Origin: Brachionus manjavacas
Taxonomy: Eukaryota; Rotifera; Eurotatoria; Ploima; Brachionidae
Direction of reading: 5' to 3'
Length of the DNA: 64,000 nucleotides
Assembly: GCA_019054805.1 (NCBI GenBank)
Contig: JAHQIY010000011.1
Span: 1,183,001-1,247,000, forward strand
The notes under the pieces were generated by a model that was not told the origin of the DNA, did not search any database, and saw nothing but the letters and a program-made list of their open reading frames with translations. Position 1 is the first letter of the stretch; each line of letters opens with the position of its first letter. Position numbers and translations under genes: made by a program. Of the stretch, positions 10,220 through 20,653 are shown one piece after another.

Positions 10220-12448
10220 AGATCTGTAAATCATCAGGGAATTAAAATCGTATTAAAAGTTTAACTGAATGTTAGTTAATTTTTCAAATTCGACATTGAC
10301 TGTATGCTCAAGCAAAAAGTCTTTAAACGCAAAATTAAAAAATTTATCTCTTGTGGAAAAATTAATCAAAAATTGGAAAATCAAATTTTGAAAGAAAAAA
10401 CCGAAAAAAGGCCTAGAATCTAGCGATATTTTGGCATTTTTGAAAATCGTTAATTTTAAAGTAAATTAACGTAATTTTAAGTGTAATACACCCCATCAGC
10501 TTCGCATCTGATGCGCAATGATAAGTAAGAATTAATATAATTGTCGCATCTCAGAAGAAAAACGCTTCTAGATTCTGATATAAATATTTGTAAATCAGCT
10601 CACGTTTTGTTTTAATTAAAAACCCGTATTCATGAAATGAAATCATGGCTAAAAATAATAATTCAATACTCAGTGCTAAAAGAAATATATTTTATATATT
10701 ACACATACTTTATAAATTATAAAAGTCCAACAGTTTTTTGTTTAAATATTTAAAGTTAACTTTTTTTTAACTAAAGAGTGGTATATATAGCAAAGAAAAA
10801 GGAACAGCCATAATCATAGTAAAATCTGAGACCGAAAAAGTTACAATAGCACTGTTAATTCATTTACAACCCGGGTTAGACAAATCGAAATTTCGAAAGG
10901 TACTTACTGCTTGAAATAAAAAAAAAATTAGATATAAATAAATATCTAATAATAAAAACTTGATGTAAAATTTATTAAAAAACCAAAAGTTCCAAAACTT
11001 AATATTATCATTTAAAACTTAGTCGCATAACAACTAAAATTTTTAGTGGATTGCTTATTCCTTTCAAAAGTTATTGCTAATAAAGTGAAATTACAACTTA
11101 TTTTTTACTCCATGGAAATTAAAGTAATATAAAGGTTTTTTTGACCGAAGCTTTTGAAGAGAACATTGTACAGGCAAAATCTTTATATCGTTTAAATTTT
11201 CTATCCAACGATTAGTAAAAATACATTGTGAAAATCGAAAGGCTAGAGAACATTCTGAGGGCTTGAGGAACTTCGAGGTTACAAGACTTCCTATATCAGA
11301 AAGGTCTGAACTGGAAAGCTGACCATATATTTTTAAACTAGACAGCCTAAAGAACTCCTGTGTAAAATTTTATGGAGTCTACCGCAACATGGTTTTTTTT
11401 CATTTAAAAAAAGCAACGAGAATTTTCAACACCCGTTTCAAGTATAGCTATATGATAACGACATTGATAAAATTGAAGAATGGATATTCATGCCGAAACA
11501 GATGAGGAAGACCAAGGTATTGATAAAAATAGATTAGTTCCTGCAGTTAACAAATTCTTAAGAGAAAATGCTCTGAAATTGGTAATTTAATGTATCTGGA
11601 GAAAAATCGGTTGGGTTAAGATCTCACCTGATGACAACTTAATAAACGAGACGACGTTCAAACAACTTTATGGTAGATTTTAATAGGAATGGATGTTTTT
11701 TAACCCGATTGACACTCACATAAGAGCTGAGAGAAAGTATACTTAGCAGAACATAGGTAAAATCTAGGGACAAGCAATAGTGATGCTGAATACGTACACG
11801 TTTGCAAAAAAGGTAACTTAAGGAAGAAAACATGCTCTCGTAGACAGAAAAGCAGTGTAATTTGCTATCGATAACGAATGCACAAGCATTGTTATTTCAA
11901 GCAAAACTTTTCATAATTTTGGATTAATTTCAAAGCAATGGACTTTAAAAAGCCATCGTAGAATCCAGCTTTGGTAAGAACAACAATCAGGCCTTAACAA
12001 AAAGTGTGAGAAAAGACATTCTTGAACGAAAAAATTATAAAGAAATGTCAATTACGTCGATCAATGAGATTTTAGTCTGTACGATACAAGAATTTTATTT
12101 ATTTTTTTTTTTACTTAAGGAAAATAAAATCTATTTTAATGAAATACTATTGCGTTAATGCAACAACAATTGAAGTACACAGAGTTGAGAAATTATCTAA
12201 ACATTATGAGCGATTTAAGTAGGAAAAAACGAAAAATATGTTAGATGTGTTTTTAAAAAGATGACAACAAACACCAAACTATATGTAAAAAAAGCAAAGA
12301 GACGTAATGTTCAAATCACGGTGAAAAAATTAAAATAATTCTTTTTTTTTTTAAATATAAGTAAATTGATTATCTTTTATTTCACCTTAAATATATAATA
12401 AAAAAAGTAACTTTTCCCTTTTAAAAATTTAAAATTTATTTTAATCAT
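10220..12448. other. Degenerate region, possible old element remnants
   Basis: No intact gene. Around 11220-11350 the plus strand reads VKIERLENILRA and, frame-shifted, LPISERSELES, vaguely like the RT block 'iE.vQrratk...' of a LINE, too weak to call. Between 11460 and 12080 the composition is less AT-rich, with plus-strand pieces such as ETDEEDQGIDKNRLVPAVNK and KISPDDNLINETTFKQLYG that look like former coding sequence but match no family I know. The remainder is AT-rich. Confidence 0.35.
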
Positions 12449-12449
12449 A

Positions 12450-12795
12450 TAATAATAATAATTATAAGCTAACGCAAGCAAGCTTGGGGAAGCGGTCTAC
12501 TAGAACATCGCCCATGATAGCACATTACGCAATAAAAGGAAAATTACAGAAATAAGCGAAACTGATAGGATTATGTAATCTAATATACATTAAAGATAAC
12601 TTTGATATTTAATACAATATACAAATAATAAGTCAAAAAATTAGAAGAAACTGAGATGATTATATAATAAAGAAATTAAAAAGAAATATAAATTAAATTA
12701 TCATGTGGTAAAAACTTGGTGGCCGGTTTTAAAAGCATCGTAGCCATTCTTGAATTGATTGACTGAGTCAGAGATTGTGACCGCAGAATGTCTGT
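12450..12795 (-). pseudogene. LINE family A, 5'-truncated copy (inverted)
   Basis: Near-identical to the copy at 9415-9768 but on the minus strand. The 3' tail (ATA/TAA repeats) is at about 12450-12470, and the C-terminal coding words for SDSVNQFKNGYDAF-like sequence lie at 12715-12790, ending at the conserved TTTTACCACATGATAATTTA context. It is truncated at the 5' side near 12795. Confidence 0.8.
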
Positions 12796-12904
12796 AAATT
12801 AGCAGAATATTTGTTGTATCTGCAATAATAGATATCTGTAAATTTATACTGATGAAGTAAAACTAATTATTAAAAATTTTAGGATTATGAATATAACAAG
12901 TAGA

Positions 12905-14040
12905 CCTTATTTATTTATTTTATTTATTTGATTTCTGTACCGAGCTAGGGCTCCTTCAGAATAAATTAAAAAAATCAAAATCAAAATAAAAAATTAAATT
13001 AAAATTAATAAAATGAGATAAAAAAAATCAAAATAAAGTATATAAGCTAAAAAAAAATTAAAGTTTAGAAGACACAGATTGTTACATGTGGTAAATGTTT
13101 ACATAGTTCAGGTTTCAGGAAAAAAGTAGGAAATAGTAAGGTAGCAATTACTCAATGGAGTTGGGTATTCAATATATCTCGATTCGAAACCTTCTTTGTA
13201 TTCCTCCACCAGTCTTACAACCAATGGAATAGAATGACTCAGTCCTGTCCCAACATATCTCTCACTCAACTCAAAAAGCCTATTCGAGACTGCTTGTAAT
13301 TTAAGTATATTAAAAGCCTCATGATGCACCATGTTGGAGAAAGATTCATATTTTAACTTAAGGATAAATCTGAATGCTGTATTCTGAATTACATGTAGTT
13401 TTTTGATATCATTTTCTGAAAATGAATTCAAGCAAGGAAAAGAATAGTCTAAAATAGATCCGACTTAAGATTTATATAAATTTCCTAGTGTGTTTTGAGT
13501 GAGACCCCAATTTTTATTTGACAATATCTTAATAATATTTAGCCTTTTGTTGCAGCGTTCTTTAATTTCGTCTACTAATATATTACTAATATATTAGAAT
13601 TTAATTTAGAATCAAATTTTATACCAAGAAACTTGATTTCTTTTTGGTTCATTATTCTGTTTCCATAAATTTTTAAGCTTAGATTATCACTCTTTTTTGT
13701 ACCTAGAGAAGACCACTGAACACGACTTTTCAACTGATATCTTCATTTGCCATTTAATAAGCCATTGTTCTAGTTCGTTGGTGTATTTATTAATCTTATT
13801 TTCTAGGTTCCCCTTTTTGTTATAAATGAAGAATTTAACTAGATCATCTGCGAAAAGCAGAGAGTATTCATTATTTGTTTTGTTTCTTTTGGGGATGTCA
13901 TTGATATATATACTAAATAAAAGAGGAATAATTACTGAGCCTTGAGGAACACTTGCAGTTATTTGATATTCATCACTCAAATGGTCATTCACATTTACCT
14001 TATATGACCTACTATCTAAAAAGGATCTAACCCACCTCAT
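12905..14040 (-). pseudogene. LINE family B, RT to 3' end
   Basis: Minus-strand RT segment (13687-14040) starts MRWVRSFLDSRSYKVNVND and contains SVPQGSVIIPLLFSIYIND (motif B'), LLFADDLVKFF (motif C with both catalytic Asp present) and LEQWLIKWQMKISVEKSC. A second frame (13108-13431) gives the C-terminal domain SENDIKKLHVIQNTAFRFIL to LTISYFFPET. Between them the expected GLTQNTLGNLYKS stretch has a stop and a frame change. The 3' UTR ends at about 12905 in the family's shared tail: AGCTCGGTACAGAAATC then (AAATA)n. 5'-truncated. Confidence 0.8.
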
Positions 14041-14174
14041 TATCTTTGTCCATTTTTGATTATTAATTTTTATTCACCTTACTTGAATAATAAATTAATA
14101 AAGCTGAAATAAAAAAAGTATTTTGACCAAATTTTAGGACATAATTAATTTATTTTGACTAATGAAAAAAAAAA

Positions 14175-16388
14175 TTAGAATTTGTCACCAAAGACTTTTA
14201 AAAAGTGACATTTTTTCAACAAGTTCTGGAATTCTTTTCGGTAATCTTTATTTAGATTGTAAAAAAATGCAACAGCTGTTGTACAATTAATTGTAAAAAA
14301 TAAACTTTCTAATTCTAGATAATTACTGCAACCTTTCGGGTATGTTAAGCAAAAATCTCCGGCTAAATTTTGCTTAAAAATAACAAGCGAAATCACCAGT
14401 TCACCAAACCGAAACATGGAAAACAGAAAAATGTTTAAAAAAATATTAATAGAAACTCTCATTTCCATTTTTTTAATTCTAGCCAAGTTTTTTTGCCGAT
14501 TATTCTGTGAATTTAAAACGCTATTTTTTTTCTTTAAATCCAAACTATGTCTAAAATTTATAAAAAATATCAAATCGCACAGCATCAAAATACTTAGTAA
14601 AATCACATCTTTAAAGCAAAAATATAATATAAAGTAATAATAGTACAGCTTGTATACAAAAGGTTTGCTGCTCGACAATTTTCCATTCAAAACCAAAAGC
14701 CTAGTTGGAAAATCAAAGTAATTATCATTATTTTTGGCGAACAGGTCCTCATTCAAACTATTCACAAAGAACTGATCAATATTACTAGCAATCACAATTG
14801 TCAAAATAAAAATCTGAATTAAATTTTTTTTTCCATTAAACCATCTTAAATCATTTGTGCCCAAAAGAATTCTCTGTCTAGCTAGTGCTATTCTGATGCA
14901 CAAAATGTCTGACAATGTTTTTATTATATTTCCCACAAAATCATAAATGTAAATTTCAAAATATTGATAAATTTTTAGTCTCTTAAATTGAGAGCAATAA
15001 ATACCACTATAGGCAACACATGTGCCAAATAAATGCAAAAAATTCACCAAACAATAGAGAGAATTTAAGACTGAGCTTATAAGCATCAGATGATGAAGCC
15101 TATTTTTAAAAAATAGTTGATTTTTTAGAACTAAAATACTGAAAGTATTTACCATCAGACCTAGTAAAGAGAAGCAAAAAGAAAGCAAAATTGACATAAA
15201 GTTTATGTATTCGGAAGTATAAAATTGATCAAGGGAACTTGTAATAGTGATTCTGGCAAATGATGTCTTGTCGCAGAGTGAATTTAATTTTTTCATGTTG
15301 CACGAGTTGTCATAATAATTTGAGCATGTTTTGTTAATGAAGGAAATGTTCATCCGAGATAATATCCAAATAATTGTGCATGAACATTTTTTATCTGAAA
15401 AATAAATATAAAAATATATGTTTTTATTACATGGAATTTTTTGATAAAAACAAAAGCTTTGCAAAGAAAAATAGATGTTTTGATTGAGAAAAGTAATTAT
15501 TATTTGGATCAATTGTTTGCTGGAGCCTAAGTTCTTCAGCCAATTTGAAAAGCCATCTAATAATAAATTGTCAATTGTGCTCATGAAGATAAATTTCAAA
15601 TTTTTTAAATTTTCAAAGGCATTGTCTTCAATAAAATCCACCTGTCCTAATATATAAATCATTTGAGTATTTTCGAAAACATTTTTAGTTAAAAGTTTAT
15701 CTGATAAATTGTATCTGTAAAAAAACAGTGTCAAATATTTTATGGTTGAGTTAAAAGAGACATGGACATTTTGAAAAGTTAAAATGTTCCGAAATAGGAA
15801 TGCATTTGAGAGGCCATAAAATTCAAGCGTGTTTAAATTAGTGTCTTTGAACACAAATGGACAAAGATTGGCTTTGTACTTGACTGTGAATGTAAAAATA
15901 AAAGTGTTTATATTTTTCACAAACTGAAAAAATTTGCTATCATCTAATATAATTTTTGAACAAATGTTAAAATTAGATTTCCCGGAATAGATGCTAAATC
16001 TGGAATAAGACAAAGTAATGACATTCAAAGATTTGTTGACTCGGTTTCTAAAACCAACTGTTTGAACATCAATCGCTCTAATGTTTGCCATGTATATAAA
16101 TAAATTTTCTGAAACAAATTGATCCATTGATGACAAATCGACTGAGAACACAATTTCTCTATTTGGAATTATTACAAATTGTGTAATTAAATTAGTCAAA
16201 TTAGGCTTGAAGCATGTCAATTGTATTTGTTGGAACGAGTTAAAGCCTTTTATGAACAGTATTACTTGATAAACGGACTTTTCTTCAAGGTGAAAGTAGC
16301 TCATCGATTTTCGACAGCTATTAATCTCAAAAAAGTAACCATTTCTTAAAAAATAAATTAAAAAAAAATTTAATATATAATATTTCAT
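14175..16388 (-). CDS. 7TM receptor with a long novel ectodomain
   Basis: Single-exon gene of 737 residues; I start at the ATG at 16388-16386. A signal peptide (YYILNFFLIYFL) is followed by a ~375-residue extracellular region with several Cys and N-glycosylation sites but no clean LRR consensus, although segments such as LNTLEFYGLSNAFLFRNIL are leucine-rich and repeat-like. Seven membrane segments follow at about 395-421, 432-455, 480-503, 522-540, 582-612, 644-668 and 690-712. The DRY region after TM3 reads LARQRILLG and the TM7 motif is FFYNLNKDYRKEF, so the usual rhodopsin-class signatures are degenerate. Ligand and coupling are unknown. It could be an LGR-like or lineage-specific chemoreceptor. 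Confidence 0.8.
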   Translation of the reverse strand: MKYYILNFFLIYFLRNGYFFEINSCRKSMSYFHLEEKSVYQVILFIKGFNSFQQIQLTCFKPNLTNLITQFVIIPNREIVFSVDLSSMDQFVSENLFIYMANIRAIDVQTVGFRNRVNKSLNVITLSYSRFSIYSGKSNFNICSKIILDDSKFFQFVKNINTFIFTFTVKYKANLCPFVFKDTNLNTLEFYGLSNAFLFRNILTFQNVHVSFNSTIKYLTLFFYRYNLSDKLLTKNVFENTQMIYILGQVDFIEDNAFENLKNLKFIFMSTIDNLLLDGFSNWLKNLGSSKQLIQIIITFLNQNIYFSLQSFCFYQKIPCNKNIYFYIYFSDKKCSCTIIWILSRMNISFINKTCSNYYDNSCNMKKLNSLCDKTSFARITITSSLDQFYTSEYINFMSILLSFCFSLLGLMVNTFSILVLKNQLFFKNRLHHLMLISSVLNSLYCLVNFLHLFGTCVAYSGIYCSQFKRLKIYQYFEIYIYDFVGNIIKTLSDILCIRIALARQRILLGTNDLRWFNGKKNLIQIFILTIVIASNIDQFFVNSLNEDLFAKNNDNYFDFPTRLLVLNGKLSSSKPFVYKLYYYYFILYFCFKDVILLSILMLCDLIFFINFRHSLDLKKKNSVLNSQNNRQKNLARIKKMEMRVSINIFLNIFLFSMFRFGELVISLVIFKQNLAGDFCLTYPKGCSNYLELESLFFTINCTTAVAFFYNLNKDYRKEFQNLLKKCHFLKVFGDKF

Positions 16389-16399
16389 TTTCAAAAAAA

Positions 16400-16755
16400 T
16401 AGAAATCTACGAAAAAAATTTTTTCTGTCCTTTTATTTATTTTTTTTTTAAACAGAAGAAAATAATCGTTAAATCAGCCAAAAAAACTAAAAAAAATCCG
16501 ATTATATTTTTGATTTAATTTCAATATTATTTTGACGATTTGAATAAAATTTCAAAAAGAAAAAAAGGCTTTCAATTTATCTGTGATTATATGAAAATTG
16601 AATCTTTAAAATTTATTTCATTTTTTTTTTGAAACTGATTCAATTTAAAATTTTGATCCGAAATAAAAATGATTAATTGTTTCAAAGAGAATTTTTATTG
16701 TCTAAATTAAATTTCAGCATCTTTAAAAAACAGAATTAAAATATGTCACCAAAGA
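16400..16755. other. Upstream flank of the 7TM gene
   Basis: A/T homopolymer-rich DNA; no frame or repeat I can support. Confidence 0.4.
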
Positions 16756-16759
16756 TAAA

Positions 16760-17460
16760 TTTTAATTTTTTTTCCTGCAAAATCTTCCACCTATTTTAAA
16801 ATTAATTTTGTCTTCTTTAAATTTTTCGAGCGATTCAAAATTAAAAGTTTTCATTTGATTAAAGTTTTGAGTTGATCGTTTTCTTACATAATTTTTCATG
16901 TAACACCAAAAACCTTCAATCAAATTCAGAAATTAAAAATATTATAAAGAATTAAATTTTTGATCTAATATTTCCAATTTAGTTTTTTTATTGAAATCTG
17001 GATGCAGATAAATTTTAAATCTCAGATTTTCCAAACTAAAATTATCATTTTTTCTGATTAAATATTGTTCTTTACATAACCTTTACTTATGCCGTCTACT
17101 ATTATATTTAAATGCTTATTTTTGAACTCTATTTTAAATTTTATTAAAATAAATAGACGTTCAAACTGCTCAAGAATTGTTTCATTCGTGAGCAGTTTGA
17201 AGACTTGTTCCGTAACTGATATTTTGAACCTGGAAAAGAAAAATATTTTACTGATTTTCCAGGAATCTATATTTTTCTTATATATTTTTCGAATTAAAGC
17301 TGTAATATATTTTTCTATTCCAGATTCAATTTATCATTTAGCAGATCGTGGTAAGTAATTAAGCCAATTATTATTTTTTTCTAGTCCTGGGAAAACTTTG
17401 ACAGCATCTATCCATTCAGCTTCATCTAATTCTAAAGGAACCATTTCTTCATGTTGAAAC
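16760..17460 (-). pseudogene. DDE-type transposase remnant
   Basis: Minus strand. The downstream end reads NLIEGFWCYMKNYVRKRSTQ and ends shortly after FKIGGRFCRKKN and a stop at about 16769. 'N.IEGFW...K' is the layout around the last catalytic Glu of IS1595/Merlin- or Tc1-like DDE transposases. Upstream pieces (VDGISKGYVKNN and ISVTEQVFKLLTNETILEQF) lie in other frames. Many stops. The exact superfamily is uncertain; no terminal inverted repeats were found. Confidence 0.4.
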
Positions 17461-17599
17461 AAAATAAGAAAGCATTAAGCTTTTACCACACCATTTTTTG
17501 ATAAATAACGCAGATTGAAGAATCAGCAATCTCTTACTTTGAACCTATCCGCTTTAAAGGTCGATTCGTCATGTGAAATTAAAAAACGAATCGACTAAC

Positions 17600-19005
17600 T
17601 TTTCAATACTATATCAGAGTCATGCGGAGATGACTCGATACCAAGACATTACATAAGAGTCCAATGCTCAGTCAACCCTGAAGTATTATTCACAGTAAAT
17701 AAGGTAATATATGAACTGTCTAAACTAAAAACCAGAAAAACTGGAGGTCCGGATGGCATTCTTCCATTGGTACTATAAAAATGCTCGGAGACTTTCGGCC
17801 CATTACTCAATACCAAATTCAGGAACTCGCTCAAAAGTTGAATTGTAACAGAGTGCTGGAAAAACGCGAACATCACCCCAGTATTCAAGAAAGGTGACAA
17901 GACTAATCCAGCAAACTACCGATCAGCCTCACTCACAGCTATCTCATGCAAGATTATGTAAAGAACGATCAGGGATGTGATAATGAAACATCTTATTAAT
18001 AACGACCTGATCACCAAGGAGCAACATAGTTTTGTACGAAACAAGTCTTGTATCACGAATCTCCTGGAGACAATGAATACGATAGCAGATGCCTTTTACG
18101 ATGACCATCAAATCTTAGTTGTCTTTTTGTATGTCATGAGTCACTCCATTTCAAGCTGAAGCCACTGGGGTTCGGCCAAGAACTAAGGAACTGGATATAA
18201 AGTTATCTAAGCGGTCCTAAGCAACGAGTTGTGATTGATGACAGCTACTCGGAATGGAAATCTGTAACTAGTGAGGTCCGTCAGGGAAACGTCCTCGGAC
18301 CACTCCTCTTCGTCAACTTCATGAATGACATGCCGGCAGTTATTAATCACATTATCAAGCTTTTTGCAAATGACAGTAAACTAATCTGGTTGATAAAGGA
18401 TAGCGATTATCTTGAGCTTATCCAGATAAACCTAGACGCCCTATTCAAATGGGGCAAGAAATGGCGTATGTTTTTCCACCCGGATAAATGCAAAGTCATG
18501 GATTTAAGTAAGAGAAGCTATAATTGACTACAACTCACCATATAAAAGACAGATTCCTCAAACAGACACGTCCTGGAATAGACTGAATTGGGACGTGACC
18601 ATTATGAGATCCTGCAAACTTAAATCGGAAAATCAGATATCGAATGAAATGATAATGAATGAATAAGGAGAAACTTTAGGGCCATAGAGAATGTCCAAAG
18701 GAGAGCCATCAATTTGGTTAAACAGTTCTAAAACTTTGACTCCAGTGAGAGACTGGTGAAACTTAACCTGACCTCCCTGGAGGACAGGAGGACTAGAGGT
18801 GATCTTATTCAATTCTTTAAATGTTACACAAGCACTAACATTGTAAACTGGCACATAGCCCAGTCTGTCAAAGTGAAAGGTAGAACAAGAAGAAGTTCCA
18901 ACCAGCACAGCTTTGTCCGAACACTTCCAGCCATTATGGTTTCCATTATTCTTCTTTGGGCCTTACTTCAAACTATTTTCAAAATAGATCTCAGATAGTA
19001 TGAAT
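17600..19005 (+). pseudogene. LINE reverse transcriptase remnant (family E)
   Basis: Plus-strand pieces in order: KLKTRKTGGPDGILPLVL, ITPVFKKGDKTNPANYRSAS, HLINNDLITKEQHSFVRNKS, a gap, YSEWKSVTSEVRQGNVLGPL (motif B'), IIKLFANDSKLIW (motif C with FAND in place of FADD, so one catalytic Asp is lost), WGKKWRMFFHPDKCKVM, then ENVQRRAINLVKQF and RRTRGDLIQFFKCYTSTN. Motif A appears deleted near 18130-18170. Several stops. A jockey/CR1-like copy, clearly inactive. Confidence 0.8.
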
Positions 19006-19009
19006 TTGC

Positions 19010-19075
19010 AGTGAAAAGTCTAAACCTCTAAAATTTACATTGGGTGTTCCACAGGGATCTAAGAGGTTTAGGAAA
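19010..19075 (+). pseudogene. Short RT motif B' fragment
   Basis: KPLKFTLGVPQGSKRF is encoded at about 19022-19070; GVPQGS is the reverse-transcriptase B' signature. It is immediately followed by unrelated AT-rich DNA and the piggyBac end at 19121. It is a separate LINE fragment because the copy just upstream already carries its own motif B'. Confidence 0.5.
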
Positions 19076-19120
19076 AGCTTAAAAAAATTTAATTTTATTG
19101 GAAAAAATTTTCTTAATAAC

Positions 19121-20617
19121 TTAACACTAGAAGCACCAAAACGAGTGATTTTTTTTCATTATGAAAAAAAAGAATAAATGATATACAACTCGCTTTAATT
19201 CGGACAGAAAACAACCCATAAATAGAGTGTCCGAATTTAATTGTACGACTGAATGAATTAACCTGATTTATTTAAAAAAAAATAAAATGGATAAATAAAT
19301 ACAATTTATTTATCAAAGAAAAACAATTAAATTTTTATTAAATTTTAACAAAAACAAGTTTTTAATATTATTTTCTCTTAAAAAAATCACTAATCTATTT
19401 TGAGAGATAACGGTGTCTATTATGAAAATCATACGGTTTTTAAAATAAGATAAATTTTCAAAATCTTTAGCTGTGCAGACATAATCATAATCCATAATTT
19501 AACTGAAAAAAAAGCAATAAATTCTAATAAACTGATGATGCATTTTTTTGTTCGAATAAATGAACAAAAAATGCATTTTTTTTATATTGCTATGATGTTC
19601 AAGTTTTTGTACGAATGCCGAATTTAATACGTACAAATTGTCTGATTTAAAAGGGGTGCTAAACATGTAGATAGGTTGTAAATAGCTATGCGCCTTTAAT
19701 TTTTGACCGAATAATGGATTTGTACGGATTAAGGTGTGTTCGGATTAAAGTGAGTTGACTGTATTTTATGCCAGAATTTATTAAAATTACTATATTAATT
19801 GAAAAAAAATTGTTAATTATTAAATTTTTGTCTTTTCTTAGGCCTCATAAAATATCCATGGTCAATCACTCTTTATACAAATACTCTCTATTTATTTTTT
19901 ACAATATCCACACACTGCTTTTTTGAACAAAAAATTGTTCCTTTATAATTACCACATAAACGAATTTGACAAGACATACGTTTAGGGGATAAATTCTTTT
20001 GATTTTCTTCTCTCAAAACCCTTTTATGAGTGCTTTTAGGGGTGCCAGATGACGATAAAAACATAGTTTTTTTTTGTAATTACTTTTGGTTCCTTCGACA
20101 AGTTTGATCAAAAAATCTTGCCTTAATTTGTTGCATTTATTACTCTTTTGTATAGAATCCAGCTATTGATGCAAGCTAAATTAATGATGCTATAAAATAC
20201 TTGCATTGGACACCATCTTGTTGGAGCTTTTATCAAATAAAACTAAGTCATTTGATCAATAAGATCTTCTCCAACTTTAATTGAATTGTAATCATGCATA
20301 AATTTGTTTTTTTTTGAGTAAAAAGTAGTCTTCTGGTTCTACATAGTCTGAATCGTAAAACTGATCAATCAATTATATTTTTCACGCTTGCCTTGGGAAA
20401 TGTTATGTAAAACACATGTATCGAGTCAAAATGACTCGTTTTGGTGCTTCTAGCAGTATTTACTTGATTTTGCACAAAGACAAAATTTTTTTTATTTTAA
20501 TTTAGTTAATTTAGAAAGTTAATAAAAAAATGCTCAAATTAACAAAAATTGAATTGGATTTTAGCGGCCAAAAATTGAAAAAGAGTCATTTTGACTCTAT
20601 GATGCTTTTAGTGCTAA
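19121..20617 (-). mobile_element. Dead piggyBac-type transposon
   Basis: Left end: TTAA followed by CACTAGAAGCACCAAAACGAGT. Right end, reverse complement: CACTAAAAGCATCATAGAGT, followed outside by a decayed CTAA where TTAA is expected. Subterminal palindromes CGAGTCAAAATGACTCG (about 20415) and GAGTCATTTTGACTC (20583) lie inside the right end. Minus-strand pieces between about 20420 and 19850 (KVGEDLIDQMT, KAPTRWCPMQVFYSIINLAC, INSWILYKRVIN, and MSCQIRLCGNYKGTIFCSKK) fit the C-terminal part of piggyBac transposase including its Cys-rich end. Frames are broken, and a MITE sits in the left half. Confidence 0.7.
19184..19763. mobile_element. Pogo/Tigger-like MITE nested in the piggyBac element
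   Basis: Imperfect terminal inverted repeats: CAACTCGCTTTAATTCGGACA at 19186-19206, matched 18 of 21 by the reverse complement of 19737-19757 (CAACTCACTTTAATCCGAACA). The CAGT..CAACTC..TTAATCCGA style is typical of pogo/Tigger elements. The right end is followed by ACTGTA; the left end is slightly eroded. The interior has further copies of the words GTGTCCGAATTTAAT and TTCGGATTAA and a hairpin at 19539-19577, but no transposase. Confidence 0.6.
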
Positions 20618-20653
20618 CGGGACGCTGACCAAGTGGTCGAAATCAGTCTCTGC

